Origin: Alistipes shahii WAL 8301
Lineage (GTDB): Bacteria; Bacteroidota; Bacteroidia; Bacteroidales; Rikenellaceae
Length of the DNA stretch: 64,000 nt
NCBI RefSeq assembly: GCF_025145845.1
Contig: NZ_CP102253.1
Location: 2,294,001-2,358,000, forward strand
Reading direction: 5' to 3'
Shown here: positions 9,328-17,803 of the stretch, in pieces
Layout of the letters: the number at the start of each line of letters is the position of its first letter
How positions within the stretch are numbered: position 1 is the stretch's first letter
Translations under genes and position numbers: made by a program
Notes under the pieces: model-generated
What the model was told of the DNA's origin: nothing
The model's database searches: none
What the model saw: only the letters and a program-made list of their open reading frames with translations

Positions 9328-9362
9328 AAGTCCGGGCCGCCCTCAATGGGCGGCCCGGACTT
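9328..9362. terminator. Bidirectional terminator hairpin
   Basis: A perfect 15-base inverted repeat (9328-9342 and 9348-9362, starting AAGTCCGGGCC) with a 5-base loop lies between the convergent PBP1A and DUF4302 genes and probably ends both transcripts. Confidence 0.8.
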
Positions 9363-9386
9363 ATTTGAGGATCGAACCGGTTTCGC

Positions 9387-11213
9387 TTATTCGGCCGGGG
9401 TGCCGGTGGTGAGGTCGTTCCCGTCGGCGTCTATCAGCTGAACCCACGTGAAGGGACCCACCGGGAAGTCTTTGGCCGTATAGCCCGGACGGACAGCCGG
9501 CGAGGTGTAGTAGGATGCCTGGTTTTCCGTCCATCTGAAGAACTCTATGCCGACGTAATCGGTGCCGGTATTGTAGCCGGAACCGTACATCGTTGCCTGG
9601 CCTGCCTGCGCCTCGTCGTAAATGCCGACGAGTTTGGGCGAGGTCTGGGTCGTCGTAAATGACGAGTAGGCTCCGGTCGAGTGGGTTATACGGGAGTAGC
9701 GAGTCCGGATCGGGTAGACTCCGTCGTAGCCGTAAATCGCATTGTCGGTTTTCGTGTAGAGAATGCCGGTCGACTTCGGAATCGGGATAGCCGGAGTGGA
9801 GGCGCCATTATAGGATGCCTGGTAATATGCCCGCAGGTCGTACCTGTTTCCGTAGATCGTGATGCCCCAGCCCCGGATCATGTAGGACGAGTTGACGGTG
9901 CCCGGTTTTACGATAACCTCGAATGTTACGGGAGCTTCGTTTACCTGCGAGGTGGTGCTCGTAACTCTCCATTTGCCCAGCCATCTCTTGTAGAGAGGAT
10001 CGGTATTGTCCGGCAAGAGCGAGGCGTCGATCGAAACCGGAAGCGACGTGATGGGCGTGGTGGAGACGATGAATCCGTTGGAGACGGCGCATCCGAATAC
10101 GACGGCTACGTACTCGTCGTAGAAACTCGGATAGTTGAGCGTATAGGTGTCCGCACCTTTGTGGAGCAGGCTGGCTGCGATCGCTTCGGGATCGTCGCCT
10201 GCGCCGATGTTGCCGTTGAGCGTGCCGACCAGGCTTTGCAGGAGCTTTTTCTCGCGCTGGGCCTCGAATTCGGACTTCAGCATCAGTCCCATGTAGTAGT
10301 ACTCCGTATCCGTTGAGGGAACTGTATTCACCGTAACGCTGTTGTAGGTCTTCGTGGCATCGGGAACGGTCACTTCGAACGTGATGTCCGACCGGACCGG
10401 CTCGGGCGTCATAATCTTGAAATCGGCGCCGTTGACTTCGGCGAAATAGTAGTCGTCGACAAAGGTGAAGTTCTGTGCGGTCACTCCGTCGATCTCGACC
10501 GGCATGTAGAAACTGATGCCGGCCTTGGTGTAGATGAACGGTGCGTACACGGTGGTTTCACTGTCGATCTTGACCGCAAAGCGACGGTTCGTGAGCGTTG
10601 CCGAATACGTCTTGTCTTTCACGACGAAGGAATAGGTGTTGAATGACATGTCTTCCGCATTATTCCGGTAGGTCTCCAGGTCTTCCGACCAGTCGGTGTC
10701 CGCGGAAACGGGGGTCAGGATGTAGTAATTCCCCGTGATGATGCCGCGCAGGACGACCATTGCCGCGGATGTCTCCATCACCGTGAATTTGTAGTCGCCC
10801 TCCATGCCCTTGTAGGTCGATCCGATGTTGTCGGGATTTTTCGGGTGTACGAAGTAATTGATGAGCGAGTTTTTCGTATCGAAATTGAGCGTGACGCCCA
10901 GATCCTCGCCGAACGAATAGAGACTCGTCTCGGTGGTGGATGGGTTGCTTTCGATCTCGGAGGCAACGGTGACGCTGCCTTCGGAGAATTTGAAAAACAG
11001 GTTGTATCCGCCGAACTCCTGGGTCGGGGAGGGGAAATAGCGCACGTGCCATCCGTTTTCAGCGCTTTCGAGCACGGTCTTGGCTTCCTGCTTGGCGGCT
11101 TCGATGCGTTCGGAGGCGGATTTGTCGAAAAGATCCTCCTCGTCGAACAGGCATGAGGTGAGCAGGGCAGGAATGGCCAGAACCAGAAATAGTATGATTG
11201 CTGTTTTTTTCAT
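9387..11213 (-). CDS. DUF4302 lipoprotein
   Basis: A 608-residue surface or periplasmic lipoprotein. The signal peptide ends LLTSC with the lipidated cysteine at residue 21, followed by acidic LFDEEDL, which resembles the Bacteroidetes surface-export signal. The first 300 residues match DUF4302 (SAENGWHVRYFPS and FFKFSEG elements). The C-terminal half is beta-rich and unassigned. It is the last gene of a four-gene operon, 12 bases after the metallohydrolase gene. DUF4302 proteins commonly accompany SusC/SusD and HExxH lipoproteins, so a role in substrate capture is inferred. No catalytic motif is evident. Confidence 0.8.
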   Translation of the reverse strand: MKKTAIILFLVLAIPALLTSCLFDEEDLFDKSASERIEAAKQEAKTVLESAENGWHVRYFPSPTQEFGGYNLFFKFSEGSVTVASEIESNPSTTETSLYSFGEDLGVTLNFDTKNSLINYFVHPKNPDNIGSTYKGMEGDYKFTVMETSAAMVVLRGIITGNYYILTPVSADTDWSEDLETYRNNAEDMSFNTYSFVVKDKTYSATLTNRRFAVKIDSETTVYAPFIYTKAGISFYMPVEIDGVTAQNFTFVDDYYFAEVNGADFKIMTPEPVRSDITFEVTVPDATKTYNSVTVNTVPSTDTEYYYMGLMLKSEFEAQREKKLLQSLVGTLNGNIGAGDDPEAIAASLLHKGADTYTLNYPSFYDEYVAVVFGCAVSNGFIVSTTPITSLPVSIDASLLPDNTDPLYKRWLGKWRVTSTTSQVNEAPVTFEVIVKPGTVNSSYMIRGWGITIYGNRYDLRAYYQASYNGASTPAIPIPKSTGILYTKTDNAIYGYDGVYPIRTRYSRITHSTGAYSSFTTTQTSPKLVGIYDEAQAGQATMYGSGYNTGTDYVGIEFFRWTENQASYYTSPAVRPGYTAKDFPVGPFTWVQLIDADGNDLTTGTPAE

Positions 11214-11225
11214 ATTCGGTGTCGC

Positions 11226-12161
11226 TTATTCGTTTGTACCGGAATTTTCGGGCGTGTCCGTATCTTCGTCATCCAGCGAGTCGAAGTCGAGGTTGGGCGC
11301 TTCTTCCGCACGGCGCAGTACGATTTCCCGCAGTTCGTTCAGGTCGATGTTCCAGGTGCTTTTCATGTAGTTGGAGACGATTTCGAATTTGGCTTCGATT
11401 TTCGGCCGTCCCGTGTCGCCGGCCGTCGTCAGCATCTCCTCCCACTCTTCTGCGCTCCGGTTGACGTAGAGGGCGATGAGTTCCACGAAATCCTCGCTGT
11501 CGGCTTTCGATGCATACGGGGAAATGAATCCTTTTTGCAGTGCCGATTCGGTGGTCTTGTAGATTTCGAAGCATTGGTCCTGTACGTAATCCGGGCCGGA
11601 AATCTCCGCGAAATCGGTGGGGTAAGGTTTCGTCTGATTGAGGATATGCCCGAATTCGTGGTGGATCGTCTTGAAATAGGCCGTCTTCGCATTGACGGTC
11701 TTGGGGTTCAGGTTGTCGAGGTTGTAGAGCGTGATCTTCGCCCCGGCTTCGGCCGTTCCCAGCACCATCGCTCCGTTGGTCTTGTAGGCATACGAGCCGA
11801 CCAGGAAGAGGATTTTCGGGAAATAGGCCTTGATGAAATCCGTGCTGCCGGTTATCTCGTCGTAGGCTTCCAGGCACATGTGGCGCACCAGTTTGGCCAT
11901 GGCGACCGACTGCTTGTAGCTGGCGGGTGTGAGGTAGTAGCCCATGCTCGACTCGATGTCCTCGAACCGGTATTTGAGCTGGATGTTGTAGGTTTCGACG
12001 TAGTTGCGCTTGAGCCAGCGGTCGAGGTCGTTCTGTTCGGTGGTCGTCGGCCGGACCACGCTGGTGGAATCCAGATCGTCGTTGTCCGAACAGGCTGTCA
12101 GCGCTGCGCAGAGCAGCGTGACGGAAAAGAGCAGATATATCAGATTCTTTTTCATACGCAC
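11226..12161 (-). CDS. Substrate import-associated zinc metallohydrolase lipoprotein
   Basis: A 311-residue lipoprotein with its lipidation site in LTACSDND (Cys24). The motif HHEFGHILNQ near residue 170 is an HExxH zinc site. The overall pattern matches the TIGR04549 type of lipoprotein found with SusC/SusD pairs. It most likely hydrolyses or processes an imported substrate, probably a peptide or protein, at the cell surface. It begins 9 bases after the SusD stop and is followed after 12 bases by DUF4302. A second start lies two codons in (MRMKK); the outer ATG at 12159-12161 is kept because it fits the operon spacing. Family is confident; substrate is inference. Confidence 0.85.
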   Translation of the reverse strand: MRMKKNLIYLLFSVTLLCAALTACSDNDDLDSTSVVRPTTTEQNDLDRWLKRNYVETYNIQLKYRFEDIESSMGYYLTPASYKQSVAMAKLVRHMCLEAYDEITGSTDFIKAYFPKILFLVGSYAYKTNGAMVLGTAEAGAKITLYNLDNLNPKTVNAKTAYFKTIHHEFGHILNQTKPYPTDFAEISGPDYVQDQCFEIYKTTESALQKGFISPYASKADSEDFVELIALYVNRSAEEWEEMLTTAGDTGRPKIEAKFEIVSNYMKSTWNIDLNELREIVLRRAEEAPNLDFDSLDDEDTDTPENSGTNE

Positions 12162-12170
12162 TTTGGTTTG

Positions 12171-13820
12171 TTATTTTCTCGGGTTGGGGGTCAGGCCGGC
12201 GGCAATAACGTCGGCCGGGAGTTGCAGGGCGCGGCGCGGATCGGCCGTACCGTTCTCGTCGCTGATCTGATCGGTGATTTGCACGACGGTTTCGGCGTCT
12301 TCATCGAGCAGGTAGCGGTAGACCGTGATGCCGAAGCGACGGGTGTCGAACCACCGCATGCCTTCGTGGAGGAACTGGTAGCGGCGCATGAAGATGAGCG
12401 CCTGAAGCATGCTCTCCTGCGGGCCGTCCTCTTCGAGCGTGTTGTAGGGGGCCGCATGGAGCTTTTTCTTGGGATTGAGCGTCTGCGGGCTGCTGACCGA
12501 GGTCTTTCCGACGTAGAGTTCGGAGTAGTCGGGGTAGGTTTCCGTAGCCCATTTGATGATCGAAGCCTCCGTCATGGATTTGAACCCTGCCGAGAAGAGG
12601 TTCGCGGCGTAGAGGTTTATATCCTCCAGGGCCTTGTCGAGCGCCGTCGGGTCTTCGTTCATCTTCATAATATAGGCTTCGGCGCGGTTGAGCAACGCCT
12701 CCTCGGAGGTGAAGAGAACGGAAATCGCTTTGTTGAATCCGGTTCCGGCGACCGGGTCGGTGTATTGGAACACGCGCCATGTCCGGGGAAGAACGTATTT
12801 GCCCGATGAGGCAAGCACTGCATGCGGCGCTTTGAAAGTCACGCTGCTGCCCCACGGACCGCCTTTTTTCGGCTGAACGGTTTCATAGATTCCTTGCAGT
12901 TTGCCGTGCGAATAGCGGCCGGCGGTGGAGTACCAGTCGAAAAGCAGTCCGCTGTTCGATGTCGCGGCCTGGAGGAGGAAGTTGGCCGTGCTGGCCGAAT
13001 TGACATATTCCTGATGCCTGCTGGTGCCGTTCGGCAGAGCGGCGATCGCACTGTAATCGCGCAGCAGCGACGACGGGTTGGAGGTCAGGGCCATCGTCGC
13101 GTATTTGATGGCATTGTCCCAGTCCTGCATGAACAGGTAGTAGCGCGAGGCGAAGCAGCAGGCGGCCTTGTAGTTGAAGTGGTATTTCGGAACCGAATAG
13201 GCCGTGTCGTCGATCAGGGGGATGCCCGCTTCGATGTCTTTGCCGATCATCTCGTAGACCTTCTGGAGCGTTCCGCGTTCGTACCTGGGGTTGAGGTCGG
13301 TTTCGGCGTGGTCCATATAGGGTATGCCCAGGCAGTTCCCGGCTGTTGCCGGGTTGTAGGGCATGCAGAACATGTTTGCCAGTACGAAATGGGAATAAGC
13401 CCGGCAAATCAGCGCTTCGCCTTTGCTGGCCTTGAGCCTCGTGGTGGTAGGCCCTCCCAGCTCCTCGATGGCCGAAAGCGCCTGGTTGGCGTTGGCGATG
13501 TTGTTGTAGTTCGAACTCCAGATGTTCCGCGGGGCGTCGTTGTTGCTGGTAACCTCTTCGGCCCATTCGTAGACATCCTGATAGAACTGGTTGTAATTCT
13601 TTGTGATGCCGTAGTCGCAGACGTTGTCCGAGGAGAGTTCCGCAACGAGCTGGTAGCTGCCTGCTCCGCTGATGTAGGCCGAGACGAGTATGTTGGCGAT
13701 CTTCTCTTCGGAATCCAGCGTCGTGCGCAGATCGGGATTCTGATCCAGAAAATCGCTGCACGACATGAATGCCGGAATGACGATCGCTATGCCCAGTAAA
13801 TATATGATGCTTTTTTTCAT
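12171..13820 (-). CDS. SusD/RagB-family substrate-binding lipoprotein
   Basis: The surface-exposed lid lipoprotein of a SusCD importer, 549 residues. The signal peptide ends PAFMSCSDFLDQNP, the usual SusD start, with Cys21 lipidated. Helical TPR-like segments (AKGEALICRAYSHFVLANMF) and the C-terminal motif FLHEGMRWFDTRRFGI are typical of the family. It follows the SusC gene by 27 bases and pairs with it. The associated metallohydrolase suggests a RagAB-like role in peptide uptake rather than sugar uptake, but this is inference. No CAZyme is encoded in this operon. Confidence 0.92.
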   Translation of the reverse strand: MKKSIIYLLGIAIVIPAFMSCSDFLDQNPDLRTTLDSEEKIANILVSAYISGAGSYQLVAELSSDNVCDYGITKNYNQFYQDVYEWAEEVTSNNDAPRNIWSSNYNNIANANQALSAIEELGGPTTTRLKASKGEALICRAYSHFVLANMFCMPYNPATAGNCLGIPYMDHAETDLNPRYERGTLQKVYEMIGKDIEAGIPLIDDTAYSVPKYHFNYKAACCFASRYYLFMQDWDNAIKYATMALTSNPSSLLRDYSAIAALPNGTSRHQEYVNSASTANFLLQAATSNSGLLFDWYSTAGRYSHGKLQGIYETVQPKKGGPWGSSVTFKAPHAVLASSGKYVLPRTWRVFQYTDPVAGTGFNKAISVLFTSEEALLNRAEAYIMKMNEDPTALDKALEDINLYAANLFSAGFKSMTEASIIKWATETYPDYSELYVGKTSVSSPQTLNPKKKLHAAPYNTLEEDGPQESMLQALIFMRRYQFLHEGMRWFDTRRFGITVYRYLLDEDAETVVQITDQISDENGTADPRRALQLPADVIAAGLTPNPRK

Positions 13821-13847
13821 AGGAATCTTTTTAAGATAAATCAGATT

Positions 13848-16800
13848 TTACAGTCCGATTCGGATTGTGAGCGTGAACTGCCGCGGCACGGGGGCTGCGA
13901 CGCCGCCGGTGTTGTAGAACTCGGGGTCCTGGCCGTTGAGCTTCTTGTCGGCGTAGATCAGGAAGAGGTTCGTGGCTTGCAGTTTGAGCGAAAGCGAAGA
14001 GAACCGCAGTTTCGAAATGAGTCTCTTCGGGAAGTCGTACGAAAGCGAAATCTCCTTCATGCGGATGAAGTCGCCCTTGGCGATGCGTGCCGTCGAGTAG
14101 TTGTAGGCGCTGTATCCGTACGAAATCGAGGAGTTCAGCTGGCGCTGGCGCTTCGAGGCGATGGCCGGGATGTTCGTGACGGCTTCGTCGCCGGAGACCA
14201 TCCAGCGGTTCTTGAATTCCCGCGGCATGGCGTCGAGGTCCGAGTAAATGCTGCTGAAGACCGGGTTGAGCCGCACGACGTTGCCGAACGAGTAGGTCAT
14301 AAAGACGTTCAGACGCCATCCCTTGTACTGGAACGTATTGCCGAAACTGCCCAGGTCGGTCGGGTCGACCGGTCCGGAGTAGACCAGATTCGTTTTCAGG
14401 TTGTTCTCGTTGCTGTCCTGGAAATTGAAGGAGCTGGAGCTGAGTTTGCCTTCCGTGTTGACCACGACCGGCAGTCCGACTTCGTTCAATCCTGCGAACT
14501 GGAACGAGAAGAGCGAGCGGGCGGGATACCCCTCCATCGTGAATCCGGTTCCCGAAACCAGCGTCATTGCGCGCGTGGAGGTTTCGAGTTTGGTCACTTC
14601 GTTGTGGATGTGCGAGTAGATGAAGTTGGTGGTCCAGCTGAAGTTCTTGGTCTGGACGTTCTTGGTCGAAAGGCTGATTTCGACGCCGTTCGATTTCATC
14701 TCCGCGACGTTGCCGTATTTGGAGATCTCGCCGCCGATACCCTGGGTCGTGACCGTGCCGATCAGGTCGAAGTTGTTGCGTTTGTACCAGTCGAAGGCCA
14801 GGTTGATCCGGTTGTTGACGAACCCGACGTCGAGTCCGAGGTTCAGCTCGTGCTTCTTCTCGTAGGTGAGCTGCGCATTTTCGAGGCTCGAAACCTTGAG
14901 GCCGGTTTCGGTATCGCCGCTGGTCGGGCGCCACGGGGTCGAGGCTTTGATGACGGCCAGCGAGTTGGTGACGTAAGACGGGCCGCGGTCGGCGGTCAGC
15001 GAGTAAGAGGCTTTGAGCGACAGGTGCGACAGGGCGGGCTGTACGTGGCTGAAGAACTTCTCCTCGTGGACGTTCCATGCCCCGGAGATATTCCACGTCG
15101 GCAGCCAGCGGGCTTTGCGGCTCTTGCCCATCTTGTTGGTCCCTTCGTAGCGGTAGGTTCCGTTGATGGTGTAGCGTCCCTTGTAAGAATAGGTTCCGTT
15201 GAAGAAGAAGGCCACTTCGCGATAGAACGAGTCGCCGATCGTGTAGTACTTGCTGCCGCTCTCCATGCCCTGCTTGAAGGCCAGGTAATCGTAGTAAGGC
15301 TCCATACCCATATCGTACTGGAGTCCCCAGCCGCGGAACCAGGTGTTGTGCCGGTCGATCTTGTTCACCGACATACCGCCGTAGAGGTTGATGATATGCG
15401 TGTTGTTGAACGTTTTGTTGTAGGTCGCCGACGCGCGGAAGTCGTACGAAAGCATTTTGTTGTCCGTGCGTTCGTAGATACCGCCCTTGGGCAGCACGGT
15501 CACCGGAACGGCGTAGGGGTTGTCCGGATCGGTGTAAAGGAACGGGTTGTTGTCCCGGACGGTGGTCGGTTCGACGGTCCGGTAAGCGACGGACTGGTTT
15601 GAGGACTCGGTGATGTTATGCTCCTGGATCGAGGCCTGGTATTTTACCGCGCCCAGGGCGCTCAGGTCGAGGCCCTCGACGGGCGACCACTTCAGTTCGG
15701 CCTGGAATTTGGTCTCGACGACCGAAAGGTCGATGTAGTTGTTGTCCAGTTCGTGCAGAATGTTGAAGCTCGCGTAGTTTCGCGTGTAGAATTCGTCGGG
15801 GTCGAGCGTGCGCGACGTATTGAGCGCATAGGAATAGGGGTTGATGTCGAATTCGCGCTTCACTTCGCCCGTCACGTAGTTGGTTGCCGACGACAGGGTT
15901 CCCGGCGCCTTCTGCTTCCGGTAGGAGCCGTTGGAAATCAGGTTCAGCGACAGGTTTTTGAAGATGTTGTAGGTGGCGTTGATGTTGGCCGTGTAGCGTT
16001 CCACCTTGCTGGTCTTCGTCCAGCCCGGGTCGCTCATGGCGCTCAGCGACGCATAGTAGGACGATTTGTCGGTTCCGGACGTGAGGCTCACCGAGTGGGT
16101 GTGCATGACGTTGTTGTTGAACAGCTCGCTGAACCAGTTCGTGTTGCGGAACTCCGCCGCGCGCAGGTAATTCCCGATGCTCGCGTCGTCGTTTTGCAAT
16201 TGTCCGGCCGCAATCATCTGGTACATCTTTCCGAATACGCCGCTTTCCGAATCGGTGATGGTTTCGGCGAGGTTGAGCCAGCCTTTTTTCTGCATGTCCA
16301 TGTACACCGACATCTGGTCCTGCGAGTTCATAATGTTGAAATCCCGGTAGGACGGAATCATGCGGTAGGTGAATTCGCCGGTGTAGTTGATGGTGCTCAC
16401 GCCGGCGCGGCCGCGTTTGGTGGTGATGACGATGACGCCCGCCATGGCGCGCGCTCCGTAGATGGAGGTGGCGGAGCCGTCTTTCAGAATGTTGAAGCTC
16501 TCGATGTCTTCGGCATTGAGTCCGGCGATGGCCGATGCGATGAGCGTCGTGGCGTCGCCCGAGGAGAGGTCGTCGGCGTCGATGTCGACGATGTCCTCCA
16601 TGATGACGCCGTCCACGACCCACAGCGGCTTCGAACTGCCGTAAATTGATGTGGCGCCGCGCACGCGGATTTTCGGGGCGGTTCCGAACGTACCGGATAC
16701 GTTCTGGACGGATACGCCGGCCGACCGGCCTTCCAGGCCGCGGCTGATGTCGGCCATACCGGCCAGTTTCACGTCGTCGGCAACCAGCTGGTCTGCGGCT

Positions 16801-17159
16801 CCCGTGAACAGCCGCTTGTCCATCTTGGTCATACCCGTCACCACGACGGCCTCTACGGCCTGGGCGTCGGGTTCGAGTTTTACCCGGATGTCGGGTGCAA
16901 TGTCAACATCCTGGGTTTTGTAGCCTACATAAGAGATTTGGAGTTTCCCCCCCCCTCCTTTCGGGACTCCTTGAAGTGCGAATTCTCCCTTGACATCGGT
17001 CGAAGTGCCGATTGTCGGGCGGTTCTTGACGACAACGGTCGCACCGATGACCGGTGCGTTGTTCTCATCGACGACGCGGCCTTTGACCGTCTGGGTCTGG
17101 GCCGAAGCTGCCGTCATACAGAAAACCGCCGATAGCGATAAGAGCAATTTTTTTATCAT
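13848..17159 (-). CDS. SusC/RagA-family TonB-dependent outer-membrane transporter
   Basis: A 1103-residue TonB-linked outer-membrane barrel. I start it at the ATG 17157-17159, where MIKKLLLSLSAVFC..ASAQ gives a signal peptide; the frame stays open 140 codons further upstream but that part looks non-coding. Residues about 24-95 form the carboxypeptidase-regulatory-like domain (GRVVDENNAPVIGATV). The plug follows, with the MAGVIVITTKRG segment, then a 22-strand-type barrel. Residues 68-71 are four glycines, three of them encoded by a run of nine G, an unusual replacement in the loop before the conserved QISYVGYKT strand and a possible slippage site. It is the first gene of the operon with SusD, the zinc metallohydrolase and DUF4302, and diverges from the hybrid regulator. 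Confidence 0.93.
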   Translation of the reverse strand: MIKKLLLSLSAVFCMTAASAQTQTVKGRVVDENNAPVIGATVVVKNRPTIGTSTDVKGEFALQGVPKGGGGKLQISYVGYKTQDVDIAPDIRVKLEPDAQAVEAVVVTGMTKMDKRLFTGAADQLVADDVKLAGMADISRGLEGRSAGVSVQNVSGTFGTAPKIRVRGATSIYGSSKPLWVVDGVIMEDIVDIDADDLSSGDATTLIASAIAGLNAEDIESFNILKDGSATSIYGARAMAGVIVITTKRGRAGVSTINYTGEFTYRMIPSYRDFNIMNSQDQMSVYMDMQKKGWLNLAETITDSESGVFGKMYQMIAAGQLQNDDASIGNYLRAAEFRNTNWFSELFNNNVMHTHSVSLTSGTDKSSYYASLSAMSDPGWTKTSKVERYTANINATYNIFKNLSLNLISNGSYRKQKAPGTLSSATNYVTGEVKREFDINPYSYALNTSRTLDPDEFYTRNYASFNILHELDNNYIDLSVVETKFQAELKWSPVEGLDLSALGAVKYQASIQEHNITESSNQSVAYRTVEPTTVRDNNPFLYTDPDNPYAVPVTVLPKGGIYERTDNKMLSYDFRASATYNKTFNNTHIINLYGGMSVNKIDRHNTWFRGWGLQYDMGMEPYYDYLAFKQGMESGSKYYTIGDSFYREVAFFFNGTYSYKGRYTINGTYRYEGTNKMGKSRKARWLPTWNISGAWNVHEEKFFSHVQPALSHLSLKASYSLTADRGPSYVTNSLAVIKASTPWRPTSGDTETGLKVSSLENAQLTYEKKHELNLGLDVGFVNNRINLAFDWYKRNNFDLIGTVTTQGIGGEISKYGNVAEMKSNGVEISLSTKNVQTKNFSWTTNFIYSHIHNEVTKLETSTRAMTLVSGTGFTMEGYPARSLFSFQFAGLNEVGLPVVVNTEGKLSSSSFNFQDSNENNLKTNLVYSGPVDPTDLGSFGNTFQYKGWRLNVFMTYSFGNVVRLNPVFSSIYSDLDAMPREFKNRWMVSGDEAVTNIPAIASKRQRQLNSSISYGYSAYNYSTARIAKGDFIRMKEISLSYDFPKRLISKLRFSSLSLKLQATNLFLIYADKKLNGQDPEFYNTGGVAAPVPRQFTLTIRIGL
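16947..16955 (-). repeat. Nine-base poly-C (poly-G on coding strand) in the SusC gene
   Basis: Nine consecutive C on the plus strand, read as GGG GGG GGG (residues 69-71) in the transporter gene. Such runs are prone to slippage, and a one-base change would frameshift the protein in its N-terminal domain. Confidence 0.9.
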
Positions 17160-17803
17160 AGGCGAAAATTTAAATGGGTTTGGTACGAGGTTCGGGCCGG
17201 CTGCCTTTCCGATGGGCCGTCGGCTATCGGAAAAGGAACAGTGCGTTTGAATAAGCGTGCAGCGGGTGTGGGTAGGGATGCTGCGGGAGGATGCGAACGT
17301 AAGAGAGAGGGCGATACGGCGGATCAGCCGAAGAGCGGGTCGTTCGGATGCCGTTGCTTCCGGTATTTCGACCGGCGGAACTGGAATACGGAAAACGATG
17401 CGGAGACTGCCCGGAATGATTTTCCGGCTATCGTCCGATTTGGATGCGAATACCTCTGATGCCGAAACAAATGTGTTTTCTTCATAGCATGCAAATTTTA
17501 TATATAGGTGTCGCAAATAAGCCTTTCGGGAAGCGTAAACTTTCGTCAGGGCTTTTACAAAAATATCGGAAAACGGCATTGTGCGAGTATATTTTCTTAT
17601 AAAAGAAGTATGATTTCATATCATAGCGCCCAAGATCGCTCTTTGCCGCCCGCCGGAAAAGCCATCCGGCGTATCCGGGAAAAAGCCCTTGTACCAAGGG
17701 GAATCGGCGTTGTCGCTAAATGGGATATTTTGTTTTGAAATCCGGTTTTTTTGTATATATTTACATAGATATTCCGGTCTGTTTTTATCTAATTCGCCCT
17801 GCT
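17160..17803. other. Divergent regulatory region between SusC and the hybrid regulator
   Basis: A 644-base stretch without a credible gene. It is more AT-rich around 17480-17800 than the flanking genes. On the minus strand, TTTG at about 17512-17518 followed by a TATATAAAATTTG segment (about 17488-17503) is a plausible SusC promoter, which would leave a leader of some 330 bases. The plus-strand promoter is listed separately. A GCCGGA..TCCGGC inverted repeat lies near 17651-17670. No tRNA or known riboswitch pattern was recognised. Confidence 0.5.
17734..17763 (+). promoter_or_regulatory. Promoter of the hybrid regulator gene
   Basis: TTTG at 17734-17737 and TATATTTA at 17756-17763 (one mismatch to TAnnTTTG), 18 bases apart, placed about 40 bases before the chosen ATG at 17804. 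Confidence 0.5.

Noticed and set aside
17160..17579. Upstream in-frame extension of the SusC gene by 140 codons
   Set aside because: A clear signal peptide begins at 17159, and the extension has no domain and covers the probable promoter and leader.
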